A stretch of DNA of 64,000 nt from Paenibacillus chondroitinus NBRC 15376 (GCF_004000765.1 NZ_BILW01000001.1:124001-188000); one strand, 5' to 3'; shown: positions 9,407-19,004, counted from the first letter of the stretch. Translations and numbers: made by a program. The notes: generated by a model from the sequence alone, not told the origin.

Positions 9407-10279
9407 TTGATTAAAAAGCAAAAAATAAATGTAGTAGATATAGTTATTATGTTATTTATTATAGGTGTAGCCATAACGTGTCTTGTTCCATTTTTATATA
9501 TGATTGCGCTTTCTCTTAGCTCGAATAATGCCATCATTTCTCAGAAAGTTTCCCTGTGGCCGGTAGAATTCACGCTTGAAACTTATAAAACAATCTTAAG
9601 TGATGTAGACATGATTTATACGCTTGGTTATACGATTGTTTTGACCATTTTGTATACAATCATCTGTATGTTTTTAACTATCTGTGCTGCGTATCCGCTT
9701 ACAAAGAAAAGATTGAAGGGAAGAGACTTTGTATTAACCATTTTAGTCATTACGATGTACTTCAGTGGAGGTCTCATACCTAGCTATATTTTGGTGAAAA
9801 ATCTGGATTTGATGAATTCGATGTGGAGCCTGATTTTGCCTGGCGCTATGAGTGTTTTCAATCTGATCATCCTCAAAACATTTTTTGCATCGCTTCCAGA
9901 AAGCTTGGAAGAATCGGCATCCATTGATGGATGCAATGAACTGGGCATCCTGTTTCGAATTATTCTTCCTCTCTCGATGCCTTCGATCGCAACTTTAAGC
10001 CTTTTTTATGCGGTTGACCGATGGAATGGTTTCCAAGATGCACTCTTTTATATAACTGACAAGAACTTGTATCCGATGCAGTTAAAACTGTATCAGATCA
10101 TAACTGCGAATCAGCAGTTAGATACTCAGCAAGGCGAAGGCAGTGTTGGCGCTTTTATTGTTCCTGAATCATTGAAAGCTGCAAGTGTCATGTTTGCAAC
10201 GGTTCCTATCTTAGTTGTTTATCCTAAACTTCAAAAGTACTTCGTTGAAGGTGTCATGACAGGGGCAATTAAGGGTTGA
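9407..10279 (+). CDS. Carbohydrate ABC transporter permease, YtcP-like (second system)
   Basis: Second channel subunit of the second importer, 290 residues, six predicted helices. EAA loop: LEESASIDGCNELGILFRII. C-terminus KYFVEGVMTGAIKG matches the YtcP/LplC group. The start is a TTG with AGGGAG 11 bases upstream; no better start exists before the conserved first helix. It is co-transcribed with the permease before it and the binding protein after it. Confidence 0.93.
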   Translation: MIKKQKINVVDIVIMLFIIGVAITCLVPFLYMIALSLSSNNAIISQKVSLWPVEFTLETYKTILSDVDMIYTLGYTIVLTILYTIICMFLTICAAYPLTKKRLKGRDFVLTILVITMYFSGGLIPSYILVKNLDLMNSMWSLILPGAMSVFNLIILKTFFASLPESLEESASIDGCNELGILFRIILPLSMPSIATLSLFYAVDRWNGFQDALFYITDKNLYPMQLKLYQIITANQQLDTQQGEGSVGAFIVPESLKAASVMFATVPILVVYPKLQKYFVEGVMTGAIKG

Positions 10280-10330
10280 TCAAGGGCTAGGAATCTTCAA
10301 AAAAACAAATGGATAAAGGGTGAGGTTACA

Positions 10331-11905
10331 ATGAAAATTAAAAAAATGTTGGCTTTAGTACCGGTTTTGACGCTGGTGACCAGCGCATTGGCTGCATGTG
10401 GCAGCGATCAAACCAAAGCGGGCCAGTCAGCTTCAACGGCGGCTCCAACAGCTTCAGGAGCGCCGGTTACGCTAACGGTTGAGGTTTTTGACAGAGGGAT
10501 TCAAGGGCAGCCGGATTTGAACAATAATACTTGGACACGGTATATCAATGATAATTTCGGCAAAGCGAACAATGCGATTGTGAAATTTGTACCTGTGCCT
10601 AGATCGCAGGAAATCGATAAGCTCAATGTATTGATGGCTTCAGGCGAGGCGCCTGATATATCCTTTACGTACGACGGTGCAACCGTATCCAGATACGCCA
10701 AAATTAATGGGATTCAACCCTTGGATGAGCTATTGGCTAAGAGTGGCAAGGAGTTAACGAATTACTTGGGCAAAACGGTTCTTCATTACGGACAATATAA
10801 TGGGAAACAGATGGCGATACCTGCGAAAAGGACTTCACTGGCTTGGGGCGGTATGTTCATTAGAAAAGATTGGCTGGATAAATTGGGCATGCCGGTTCCT
10901 ACGACTAGAGATGAATTATATAACACGTTAATAGCTTTCAGAGATAAAAATCCGGGTGGCGTGAATGGCGTCATTCCGTGGGGATTGGCAGCAACCGGTA
11001 TGAACTATGGCTTTGGTAATTTAACCGAATCTTTCTGGGGGAAACAGTCGGAGGAAGAATTCGTCACGATGCCAGGCTGGCTAAAACCCGGGAATAAGGA
11101 TGCGTTAAAGTTCTTGAATAAGCTTTATAACGAAAAATTAATCAGCCCTGATTTTGCTCTAGACAAAACAGCCAAACAAGCAGATGCTGATGTTACGAAT
11201 GGGAAAGTCGGATTCTTTAGTGCCAACTGGGATTATCCGCTAAGACAAAATATTAGTGAGCCACTAAAAACAAATGTGCCTACTGCGAACTTTGTTCCTA
11301 TTGATACCTTCAAAAACTATGAAGGGAAATATAAGAAAATCGCGTACAATGAAAACGGTGTGAATGTTTTTATACCGAAGAGCAGTAAAAATGCGGAGCT
11401 GGCCATCAAGTATTTGAACTGGATGTCCGATCCTAAAGTCTTATTCTTCCTGCAATACGGCCAGGAGGGAGTTAACCACAAGATGGTGAATGATATGCCG
11501 CAAGTGATTACGCAAACGGGTGATAATATGCAAACAAGTTACCTGAATCTTGATTATACGCTGGTTGTAAATGGTGTGGAGCTTGGCGATCAACAAAAGA
11601 ATATCAAGGCTTTAGCTGCTTCCGCTCCGGGATACGAAGCTGTTGCTGAGCAATCATACAAGATCAATACGACAGATACGTATACAGGTTACTATTTTGA
11701 GACGCCGAATGAGTCCAATATTAAGTTTGGCAAAACTCTTGGGGATCTGAACAAAACGATGACAGACAAACTTATCGTCTGTAAGCCGGCAGAATTCGAT
11801 GCTTTGTATGACAAGTTAGTTGCCGAATATATGGCAGCCGGCGGGCAAGCTGTCATGGATGAAAATGTAAAATTATACAAGGACATGCAAGCGAATAAGA
11901 AGTAG
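10331..11905 (+). CDS. Extracellular solute-binding lipoprotein (second system)
   Basis: Binding protein of the second importer, 524 residues, with a lipoprotein signal and lipobox ALAAC (C23), followed by a Ser/Ala/Thr-rich linker to about residue 45. The body resembles the LplA-type family 1 binding proteins. The start follows GGGTGAGGTTACA. Gene order is permease-permease-binding protein, the reverse of the first importer, and a strong hairpin terminator follows. The substrate is not determinable from sequence. Confidence 0.91.
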   Translation: MKIKKMLALVPVLTLVTSALAACGSDQTKAGQSASTAAPTASGAPVTLTVEVFDRGIQGQPDLNNNTWTRYINDNFGKANNAIVKFVPVPRSQEIDKLNVLMASGEAPDISFTYDGATVSRYAKINGIQPLDELLAKSGKELTNYLGKTVLHYGQYNGKQMAIPAKRTSLAWGGMFIRKDWLDKLGMPVPTTRDELYNTLIAFRDKNPGGVNGVIPWGLAATGMNYGFGNLTESFWGKQSEEEFVTMPGWLKPGNKDALKFLNKLYNEKLISPDFALDKTAKQADADVTNGKVGFFSANWDYPLRQNISEPLKTNVPTANFVPIDTFKNYEGKYKKIAYNENGVNVFIPKSSKNAELAIKYLNWMSDPKVLFFLQYGQEGVNHKMVNDMPQVITQTGDNMQTSYLNLDYTLVVNGVELGDQQKNIKALAASAPGYEAVAEQSYKINTTDTYTGYYFETPNESNIKFGKTLGDLNKTMTDKLIVCKPAEFDALYDKLVAEYMAAGGQAVMDENVKLYKDMQANKK

Positions 11906-11939
11906 TTATCAAATAGAGGTTGACATATAAGAAGTAAAA

Positions 11940-11978
11940 GCCTATGGACATGATGAAGTTATGTCCATAGGCCTTTCT
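11940..11978 (+). terminator. Terminator after second importer operon
   Basis: A perfect 12-bp stem (GCCTATGGACAT at 11940-11951 with its complement at 11961-11972) around a 9-nt loop, followed by a short CTTTCT tract. The stem is very stable but the T-tract is weak, so some read-through into the regulator gene at 12064 is possible. Confidence 0.7.
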
Positions 11979-12063
11979 AATGAAAAGTCTAACAATCTTG
12001 TTATCTCGCCGGTATGGAGATAAAATGAATGATTAGGGTAGATCAGCTATCTAGGGGGTACTT

Positions 12064-13500
12064 ATGTACAGTGTTATTATTATAGATGATGAACCATGGG
12101 CGATAAAAGGGATAAAGAATGTATTTAACTGGGAAAAATATGGTTTCGAAATAACAGGTACGTTCACTAGTGTCCATAAAGCAATCGAGTTCATCAACGA
12201 GGAGTGCCCTGATCTTATTTTTACAGATATTAGAATGCCCGAAATTTCCGGCCTTGAGCTCATGAGGATGACCAAAGAAAAGGACTTGGATGCTGAGTTT
12301 GTAGTTGTAAGCGGTTTCGCAGAGTTTGCGTATGCGCAGGAAGCCTTAAGATACGGGGCGTTGGATTATTTCCTCAAGCCCATAGATATAGATATGGCCG
12401 ATCCGTTGATCGAAAAGCTGTCTCTGCATTTTTCCAAGAAGCGAAGTGTCCGGAATAACCAAATTCTGGAGGCTTTAACTTTACCGGATAAAAGTGAATT
12501 AAGTCGGTTAACCCCCTTCTTTGATCGTTCGTCGGACGATTATTTTCGTGTACTTATCCTTTATTCCAATAGTGAGAACAAGGAGCATAAGAACTTAAAC
12601 TTTTTTGATCGAAAACAGACATTGGAAATTGATTTTGGATCAAGAAAGACGTTATATATTCTAAAAAGCGATCAAAAATCAGAGTTGGAACATGATTTGG
12701 ATTACACCGTTTTCGAGGGATTGGATATAAAAGCGATAGGAATCAGCACTATTTCAACGAATTATGAACAGATGGCCAAGTTGATTAAGGAAGCAGATCT
12801 TGCAGCGTCGCAAATATTTTTAAATGAAGAAAAAGGCGTGTTTGAATACGAACCAAAGTTTACGGTGGTGAAGCCGTTAATAGACGAAATTTCTACCATC
12901 ATCCAAGAAAATAAGTTTGACGAAATGGAGTACAGCATTGAGAGAGTCGTAGACTTTTTCAGGCAAAATCACCTGGGTATGGGAGAGGTCGTATACCTAT
13001 GGAATCAAGTGGTTAGTGTGTTGGTTGGCACCTATTATGAAGAGCTTAAAGACATGGAACTTGATTTCCTGAATTACGCTGAACTGAAAGAACGCTTTGA
13101 GAACTTTGAGTCCTTATGCAGTTTTTTATATGATATTCTGATCTACATCAAACAGCTGAACGGTCAGACGGTGAATGAGGGGGATATCAACGCTTATTTT
13201 AGCCAGATGGTTAAATATATCGACACTCATTATCAATCCAGGTTATATCTGAAGGATTTGTCTGCCAAATTCTACATTAACCAAGTCTATTGCTGCCAAT
13301 TTTTCAAGAAAAATTTGGGCAAAACCTTTTCGGAATACGTCACGGAATTGAGAATAAAAAAAGCGTGCGAGCTTTTGAAACATACAGAATTATCGATTGA
13401 AGAAGTGGCAACGAAAGTAGGATACTTTGATTATTACTATTTCAACAAAGTGTTCAAAAAACAATGCGGAATCACGCCTACGAAATATAGAAAAAGTTGA
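12064..13500 (+). CDS. AraC-type response regulator (YesN-like)
   Basis: Transcription factor of the second two-component pair, 478 residues. The receiver domain has D8/D9, phospho-acceptor D55 in LIFTDIRMPE and switch lysine in YFLKPID. The C-terminal ~100 residues are an AraC double HTH (YLKDLSAKFYINQVYCCQFF and IEEVATKVGYFDYYYFNKVF). The ATG follows CTAGGGGGTACTT. The kinase gene follows at once. It likely controls the second importer operon (8433-11905) that lies just upstream. Confidence 0.94.
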   Translation: MYSVIIIDDEPWAIKGIKNVFNWEKYGFEITGTFTSVHKAIEFINEECPDLIFTDIRMPEISGLELMRMTKEKDLDAEFVVVSGFAEFAYAQEALRYGALDYFLKPIDIDMADPLIEKLSLHFSKKRSVRNNQILEALTLPDKSELSRLTPFFDRSSDDYFRVLILYSNSENKEHKNLNFFDRKQTLEIDFGSRKTLYILKSDQKSELEHDLDYTVFEGLDIKAIGISTISTNYEQMAKLIKEADLAASQIFLNEEKGVFEYEPKFTVVKPLIDEISTIIQENKFDEMEYSIERVVDFFRQNHLGMGEVVYLWNQVVSVLVGTYYEELKDMELDFLNYAELKERFENFESLCSFLYDILIYIKQLNGQTVNEGDINAYFSQMVKYIDTHYQSRLYLKDLSAKFYINQVYCCQFFKKNLGKTFSEYVTELRIKKACELLKHTELSIEEVATKVGYFDYYYFNKVFKKQCGITPTKYRKS

Positions 13501-13524
13501 TGGTTAGCGATCGGAGTGGGGATT

Positions 13525-15333
13525 GTGCAGATTAGTAAACTTAAGCTAAAACATCAGATATTGCTCATATTTACCTTCTCAATCATCATATTTACATCCA
13601 TGGAGTTGTACTTCTATTACAGCTTCTATGACCTCACGCAAAAAAGAGCTTCCAATTACGGCAATAAAATCATTGAACAAACACGCCAAAAGATAGATAC
13701 CGTATTTAATGATTTGGAAGTAAGCACAAACATCGTCGTTAACAATAAAAAGATCCAGGAATTTACCATTGCAGATGATGATTATAAAAGAGCGTTTGAT
13801 ATCGGGGCTTACGTTATTGATCTCATGGAATACATGAGGTCCTTTAACTCGTATGTCAATGGTATCGTTATTAATGACAGCGAAGGAAGACGAATATACA
13901 GTTTAGCCACGTCAAATGGTGATATCTTTTTTTCCAATCAATATGCTGAATTTATTAATTCTTATAAACTGGACAGTGAATCTGTTGAAAAAGGCATGTA
14001 TACGGATATTCTCAAAGACGAAAAAACAGGAAGCGAATATTTCTTTTATATAGCACCTATCATTGAAGCTATTGGCGGGGTTCGTTTTTCACAGCAAACC
14101 GGCTATTGCTCGGTTATGGTGAATACGGACAGGCTGCAAGAATTGGTTAAAAATACGGATCTGACGCCTAATTCTACTTTGTATCTATTAAACAGCCGAA
14201 ATGAAGTTATCGCATCGAATAATACGAATTTCCGCGGCATTTTGTTCAAGGACATTCTCTCTGTAGATCGGGATAGTTTAACGAATGGCGTCAAAACCAA
14301 TATCAACGGGGAAGATGTCATCGTTCAGGAAAAGGATTTGGAGCAAGCAGACGGCTGGCGGATCGTAAGCATTATTCCGGTGCACGAATTGACAACCGAC
14401 ATGAACGCGATCAAAAATGTTAGCATTATAGCAGGCGTCGGCATCATTCTAAGTTTAATTATTTTGGGGTATTTCTTCCTGAATAATTTGACACGACCTG
14501 TCATGGGGCTTGTTGCCGATATGAAAAAAATTGGGAAAAGAGACATGGGCTTTCGGATCAAAGTGCGCTCAACGAATGAAGTTGGTGTTCTAGCTTATGA
14601 TATCAACAGTATGATTGACCAAATGGAAGAAATGGCAAGCAATATCTTGAATACGCAGGCCAGGTTGTACGAGTCGGAAATAAGCAAAAAACAAGTGGAA
14701 TTTTCCGCTTTGCAAAGTCAAATCAATCCGCATTTCCTGTATAATACATTAAATTGCATTAGCAGTATCGGGCTTGAATATGGCAGCAAAGAAATTGCCC
14801 AGATTACTTCCTCGATGTCGAAAATATTCCGTTACAGCATTAAAGAGGATGAGCTCGTGCAAATAAGCGAAGAAATTCAGTGTGTGCAGGCCTATATGAA
14901 TATTATTTCCATTCGATATGAGAACAAGTTTATGATGAAAGTGCATGTGGATGACAAGATTATGCAAATGAAAACACCTAAAATGATTTTGCAGCCTATC
15001 ATTGAAAATTCGGTTTATCATGGCCTTGAGCGTAGGGATGCAGGAGGAAGTTTATATGTAAACGGTCAGATTGACGCAAATGGGGATATCTGTTTTCAAA
15101 TAACGGATTCCGGAATCGGGATTAGTCATGATGAACTAGCAGTGATAAAAGCGAAGCTGAGCATGGACTATTCGGAGCGAGTCAAGAACAGTCCGGATGG
15201 GAAAAGCATCGGTCTTTCCAATATCAATAACAGGATTAAGCTGATGTTTGGAGAAGGATATGGGGTAGACATAGAAAGCCAATTGGGGCGGGGAACCACT
15301 GTGATGGTGAAGATCCCTTCTATAAGTAATTAG
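13525..15333 (+). CDS. YesM-family sensor histidine kinase
   Basis: Membrane sensor kinase partner of the AraC-type regulator upstream. It has a first membrane helix near residues 10-28, an extracellular sensor of about 270 residues, a second helix near 300-320, HAMP, a His_kinase domain with SQINPHFLYN (H403) and an HATPase with N-box IENSVYHGL and G-boxes ITDSGIGIS and GKSIGLSNI. I chose the GTG at 13525 because CGGAGTGGGG sits eight bases before it; an in-frame GTG at 13516 would add three residues but overlaps that ribosome site. About 602 residues, full length for the family. Confidence 0.93.
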   Translation: MQISKLKLKHQILLIFTFSIIIFTSMELYFYYSFYDLTQKRASNYGNKIIEQTRQKIDTVFNDLEVSTNIVVNNKKIQEFTIADDDYKRAFDIGAYVIDLMEYMRSFNSYVNGIVINDSEGRRIYSLATSNGDIFFSNQYAEFINSYKLDSESVEKGMYTDILKDEKTGSEYFFYIAPIIEAIGGVRFSQQTGYCSVMVNTDRLQELVKNTDLTPNSTLYLLNSRNEVIASNNTNFRGILFKDILSVDRDSLTNGVKTNINGEDVIVQEKDLEQADGWRIVSIIPVHELTTDMNAIKNVSIIAGVGIILSLIILGYFFLNNLTRPVMGLVADMKKIGKRDMGFRIKVRSTNEVGVLAYDINSMIDQMEEMASNILNTQARLYESEISKKQVEFSALQSQINPHFLYNTLNCISSIGLEYGSKEIAQITSSMSKIFRYSIKEDELVQISEEIQCVQAYMNIISIRYENKFMMKVHVDDKIMQMKTPKMILQPIIENSVYHGLERRDAGGSLYVNGQIDANGDICFQITDSGIGISHDELAVIKAKLSMDYSERVKNSPDGKSIGLSNINNRIKLMFGEGYGVDIESQLGRGTTVMVKIPSISN

Positions 15334-15390
15334 GAGTTGCAGGCATCGCCGCGGTATCATTGAGGGAGTACTATTTTGGAGGAATGTAAC

Positions 15391-15552
15391 ATGAGATCGG
15401 AAGATCAGATTAAGCGTATGATTCATCAGTTGGAACAGATGGTGCAGCGACTCAACCCAGCAGAAAATGCTGACGAAATCAAAGAAATTCGTGCCAAAAT
15501 TGAAATGCTGGAGTGGGTATTAAACGCTCCTGTCGGTAAATATCACGCATAA
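15391..15552 (+). CDS. Small protein of unknown function, 53 aa
   Basis: A short ORF with an excellent ribosome site (TTGGAGGAATGTAAC before ATG). The product is highly charged and predicted mostly helical (LEQMVQRLNPAENADEIKEI; C-terminus NAPVGKYHA), with heptad-like hydrophobic spacing that could form a short coiled coil. It has no signal peptide, membrane segment or cysteine. It lies 57 bp after the kinase gene and 35 bp before the aldo/keto reductase, in the same direction. I do not recognise the family. Confidence 0.62.
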   Translation: MRSEDQIKRMIHQLEQMVQRLNPAENADEIKEIRAKIEMLEWVLNAPVGKYHA

Positions 15553-15587
15553 AATATGAGTTCGAGTATAGGCTTAAGGAGGTTTAT

Positions 15588-16559
15588 ATGCGAAACCAAC
15601 AAATACCTGGCACAGAATTAACACCATCCGTTATTTGCCTAGGCACTTCAAATTTCGGTGAATCGGTGAGCCGAGAACATGCCTTCGAAATGATGGACCG
15701 CTTTTTGGACAGGGGAGGCGATTTTCTCGATACGGCTAAAGTGTACTCTGATTGGGTGCCGGGCGAGCGAAGCCGCAGTGAAAAGCTTATCGGGCAATGG
15801 TTGAAATTGCGTAATAACCGCAGTCATATCGTTCTTGCTACAAAAGGGGCACACCCCGAACTGGAGACCATGCATATACCGCGTTTAAGCCGGGAAGATA
15901 TTTATGCTGATGTGGAGATGAGTCTAGGCCATTTGCAAACGGATTATATCGATCTGTACTGGCTGCATCGAGATGATCCACAGCGGCCGGTCGAGGACAT
16001 TATGGATACGATGCATACATTGGTGCAGCAGGGGAAAATCCGATATTTTGGCTGCTCAAATTGGCGATCGGATCGCATAGAAGCCGCGCGTCAATATGCA
16101 GCAAGCAAAGGGTTGCAAAGTTTTGCGGCCAGCCAAAACAAATGGAGCCTTGCTTCGTATCCACCCGGTAACGATCCTATGATGGTGACGCTGGATGAAT
16201 ATGAGCTGAATTATCATGAACGTACAGGGATGCCTGCGATCCCTTATAATTCACAGGCATCCGGCTTTTTCAGCGGTCGATATACAAGCGAAATGCTGCT
16301 TCAGCCTAGTCCGGAAAATAAAAAAATATGGAACCTATGTAGTGAAAGTAATTTACTTAAGCTGAAGCGTGTCGAATCGCTCGCACGGCAGTTGGATCTC
16401 ACGATGACTCAGGTCGCGCTCGGCTACTTGCTTGCTCATCCTTTTCCTGTCTTTCCGATTTCCGGCTGCAAAACGATCCGTCAGCTGGAAGATTCCTGTG
16501 CTGCAGGTGATGTACGGTTAGACGATCAGGTTTTTCAGGAATTGCGTGGGATCCACTGA
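15588..16559 (+). CDS. Aldo/keto reductase
   Basis: NAD(P)H-dependent carbonyl reductase of the AKR (beta/alpha)8 barrel family, 323 residues. The catalytic tetrad can be read: D in FLDTAKVYSDW, Y five residues later, K in LATKGAH and H in LYWLHRDDP. The C-terminal cofactor region has FPISGCKTIRQLEDS. An AAGGAGG site lies six bases before the ATG. It resembles the YajO/MocA-like group of bacterial AKRs. Substrate unknown; the VOC gene 26 bp downstream is probably co-transcribed. Confidence 0.92.
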   Translation: MRNQQIPGTELTPSVICLGTSNFGESVSREHAFEMMDRFLDRGGDFLDTAKVYSDWVPGERSRSEKLIGQWLKLRNNRSHIVLATKGAHPELETMHIPRLSREDIYADVEMSLGHLQTDYIDLYWLHRDDPQRPVEDIMDTMHTLVQQGKIRYFGCSNWRSDRIEAARQYAASKGLQSFAASQNKWSLASYPPGNDPMMVTLDEYELNYHERTGMPAIPYNSQASGFFSGRYTSEMLLQPSPENKKIWNLCSESNLLKLKRVESLARQLDLTMTQVALGYLLAHPFPVFPISGCKTIRQLEDSCAAGDVRLDDQVFQELRGIH

Positions 16560-16585
16560 ATATTAGTTGGAAAGGAAGTGTACTT

Positions 16586-16924
16586 GTGAGATTAAATCAT
16601 CTTAATTTAACTGTCAGTGACGTTAAAGCTACGATTGATTTCATTGTCAAATATTTCGGAATGGAAGTTAGACACACGCGCGGAAATGGATTCGCTGTCC
16701 TATTGGACGATGGTGGCTTAGTACTTACCTTGATGAAAGGCGACCAAGTCACTTATCCTAGCACCTTTCATATCGGCTTTATTCAAGAAAGCGAAGATCG
16801 GGTGAACGAGATCTATCAACGCATGAAGGAAGATGGTCTTCCTGTGAACCCTCCGCAACGATCGCACGCTTGGACGTTCTATGTGCAGGCACCTGGCGGG
16901 TTTACTGTTGAAGTACTATGTTGA
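16586..16924 (+). CDS. VOC family (glyoxalase/dioxygenase-like) protein
   Basis: Single-domain vicinal oxygen chelate protein of 112 residues, made of two beta-alpha-beta-beta-beta modules. Likely metal ligands are H5 in RLNHLNLTV, H in TFHIGFI and the glutamate in the terminal FTVEVLC. The start is a GTG behind GGAAAGGAAGTG. Members include glyoxalase I, fosfomycin-resistance and dioxygenase proteins; nothing here decides among them. A terminator follows. Confidence 0.88.
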   Translation: MRLNHLNLTVSDVKATIDFIVKYFGMEVRHTRGNGFAVLLDDGGLVLTLMKGDQVTYPSTFHIGFIQESEDRVNEIYQRMKEDGLPVNPPQRSHAWTFYVQAPGGFTVEVLC

Positions 16925-16952
16925 TAAGGCGAGAGTTGAAATAGATTGTGGA

Positions 16953-16985
16953 GCAGGTGCCAACAAGGTACCTGCTTTTTTTTTT
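16953..16985 (+). terminator. Rho-independent terminator after AKR-VOC genes
   Basis: 9-bp stem GCAGGTGCC / GGTACCTGC with one G-T pair, AACAA loop and ten Ts. Strong signal. Confidence 0.9.
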
Positions 16986-17029
16986 AGCTCCAGAGAATAG
17001 TAATATTATAACTATGAAAAGGACCGGGC

Positions 17030-17800
17030 GTGGTGGTAGTACATGGCGCCAATTTATCGTCACAAAACCTCGCGCAGCTTGCGATGCGGCTAGCCGATGC
17101 ATTCACGGTCTACGTACCTGACCGCGGTGGACGTGGTTTAAGCGGACCTTACGGTGAAGATTACGGTATCCGGAAGGAAGTCGAAGATTTGGAGGCACTC
17201 CTGAACCTATCGGGCGCCAGCTTGTCTTCGGGATCAGCTCAGAGGGGCTTATTGCGCTTGAAGCAGCACGTGCCTTACCGGCAATTCGCAAGATTGCCCT
17301 TTATGAACCCGCGTTGTTGATGAACTCAGAGAGGACGAAATGGCTAGCTCGTTATGACCGAAAGCAAGACAGCCGCCGCTCTAGTCACGTGCTTGAAAGG
17401 CTTGCAGCTGGGCGGACCAGTGCTTAATGCCATCCCCCGGTGGCTGCTCGAGTCCATGACGAACAAAATGATGGAAAGCGAGAGCAAGAAGGCGAAGAAG
17501 GGCGACGTAACAATGCGAATGCTCGCACCGACGCTGCATTATGACGGTCAGTTACTCATGGAGATGACCGGCACGGTGGACCGATTTAAGTCCTTGAATG
17601 CCGATGCTTTGTTACTAGGCGGCAGTAAAGGATTGTCGTATCTGAAGCCTGCGCTTGACGCACTTGAGAAAGTGCTGCCTCAAGCTGCAAGGATGGAAAT
17701 GCCTGGACTTGATCACGGAGGAGCATGCGATATCAGCCAGACGAATCGGGGTGGCAAGCCGGATTTGGTGGCGGAAGAGCTGCGGCAATTCTTTACCTAG
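17030..17800 (+). pseudogene. Alpha/beta hydrolase pseudogene with two frameshifts
   Basis: Three successive reading frames together give one alpha/beta hydrolase. Frame one (from 17030) has the oxyanion segment VVVHGANLS and VPDRGGRGLSGPYG. After about 17220 the protein continues in another frame as LVFGISSEGLIALEAARALP, which carries the nucleophile elbow G-x-S-x-G. After about 17355 it shifts again to TAAALVTCLKGLQLGGP and continues to the stop at 17800, including the late GLDHGGACD histidine segment. The N-terminus is also missing: a TGA lies just upstream in the first frame and no good ribosome site is present. The gene is a decaying paralogue of single-domain hydrolases. Confidence 0.82.
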
Positions 17801-17934
17801 GTCTACTCGCCGATGGAGAGCAGGAAAATTTATGTATTTGGCGAATATCAAATGAACAAATAATTTATCGATGGTCAAAAACAGCCATGCATGCACAGTG
17901 TAGAAATTTTGACCTAATGAAGGAGAATCATTAG

Positions 17935-18885
17935 ATGTCTATTGATAATCGCGAATGGCAAATTCATAAGCCCAATGAATCAGTCATAGATTGGCTGCTT
18001 GGCGGGGATCCTGCAATCCGTTGGCAAGTGATGCGTGACTTAACCCAAGAGTCCGATGACCGTGTTGCTGCTGAGCGGTCGCGGATTGCATCGGAAGGTT
18101 GGGGCGCCCGGGTGCTTGGATTGCAATCTTCCAAAGGCAACTGGGGTGGCGAAGCCGACGCACGGAACTGGCTATGTACGAGCTACACCCTGCTGCTTTT
18201 GAAGGACCTGGGCCTAGATCCGTCAGGGGAGGAAGCACGGAGATCCATCGGTCTCGTGCGTGACAACATCACTTGGCCGCAGCGAATGGGAGGCCTACCG
18301 TACTTTGACGGCGAGACAGAACCCTGCGTCAATGGGTGGATACTCGGCGCGGGTTCCTACTTTGGAGAGGGCAGCGCTCGGCTAGTTGATCGACTTCTTG
18401 GAGAGCAGTTGGAGGACGGAGGCTGGAATTGCAACGCTCCTGCAAGCCGGCGATCCTCATTCCACAGCACGATCTGTGTTTTGGAAGGGTTGTTAGAGTA
18501 TGAGAAAGCAAAGGGAGAAACGGCGGTAGTGACGGAAGCTCGTATCCGGGCCCATGAGTATCTATTGGAACGCCGCATGTTAAGGTCTCTGTCATCGGGC
18601 GAGGTGATCGATCTCAATTGGACGCGGTTTTCGTTTCCGACGACGTGGCATTATGACGTATTGCGCGGTCTGGATTACTTGCGCAGCGCAGGCGTCAAAC
18701 CCGATGAAAGAGTCGCCGAGGCGGTCGGTCTGGTAGCGAAGAAACAAGACGAGAACGGGAAATGGCCGCTTGAGAACGCACATTCCGACCGAGTTCACTT
18801 TGACATGGAAGGTGTTGAAGGCGAGCCGAGTCGTTGGAATACGCTTCGCGCCTTGCGAGTGCTTAATTGGTACTCATCACGTTGA
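17935..18885 (+). CDS. Terpenoid cyclase/prenyltransferase-fold protein (squalene cyclase-like)
   Basis: A 316-residue protein with repeated alpha/alpha-toroid motifs such as LEDGGWNCNAP and QDENGKWPLEN, the QxxxGxW-like repeats of the squalene cyclase and prenyltransferase fold. The DxDD acid motif of true class II cyclases is absent, and the length is about half that of squalene-hopene cyclase, so an enzymatic cyclase role is doubtful. There is no signal peptide. The ATG has GAAGGAGA nine bases upstream. A terminator follows. Function unknown; the fold assignment is the reliable part. Confidence 0.75.
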   Translation: MSIDNREWQIHKPNESVIDWLLGGDPAIRWQVMRDLTQESDDRVAAERSRIASEGWGARVLGLQSSKGNWGGEADARNWLCTSYTLLLLKDLGLDPSGEEARRSIGLVRDNITWPQRMGGLPYFDGETEPCVNGWILGAGSYFGEGSARLVDRLLGEQLEDGGWNCNAPASRRSSFHSTICVLEGLLEYEKAKGETAVVTEARIRAHEYLLERRMLRSLSSGEVIDLNWTRFSFPTTWHYDVLRGLDYLRSAGVKPDERVAEAVGLVAKKQDENGKWPLENAHSDRVHFDMEGVEGEPSRWNTLRALRVLNWYSSR

Positions 18886-18900
18886 GTTGAAAAGCGTTTA

Positions 18901-18932
18901 GATCCTCAGCCACTGCTGTGGGTCTCTTTTTT
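18901..18932 (+). terminator. Rho-independent terminator
   Basis: Stem GATCCTCAGC / GCTGTGGGTC (one T-T mismatch, one wobble) with a CACT loop, followed by TCTTTTTT. It closes the cyclase-like gene and separates it from the regulated promoter that begins at 18938. Confidence 0.82.
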
Positions 18933-18937
18933 ATTAA

Positions 18938-19004
18938 TTAGTGATTGACTAATCAATAACTGAATGTTATGATGATCTCAAGTTAGTGATTGATCAATCA
19001 CAAA
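18938..19004 (+). promoter_or_regulatory. Promoter with two TGATTGA-type operators
   Basis: A near-consensus sigma-A promoter (TTGACT at 18945-18950, 17-bp spacer, TATGAT at 18968-18973) is covered by two related palindromes. The first (18938-18955) reads TTAGTGATTGACTAATCA and overlaps the -35. The second contains the perfect 16-bp palindrome GTGATTGATCAATCAC at 18986-19001, just downstream of the likely transcription start. Both share the string TTAGTGATTGA. This is the arrangement expected for repression by a dimeric TetR- or MarR-type protein. A regulator gene is not adjacent. Confidence 0.78.
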
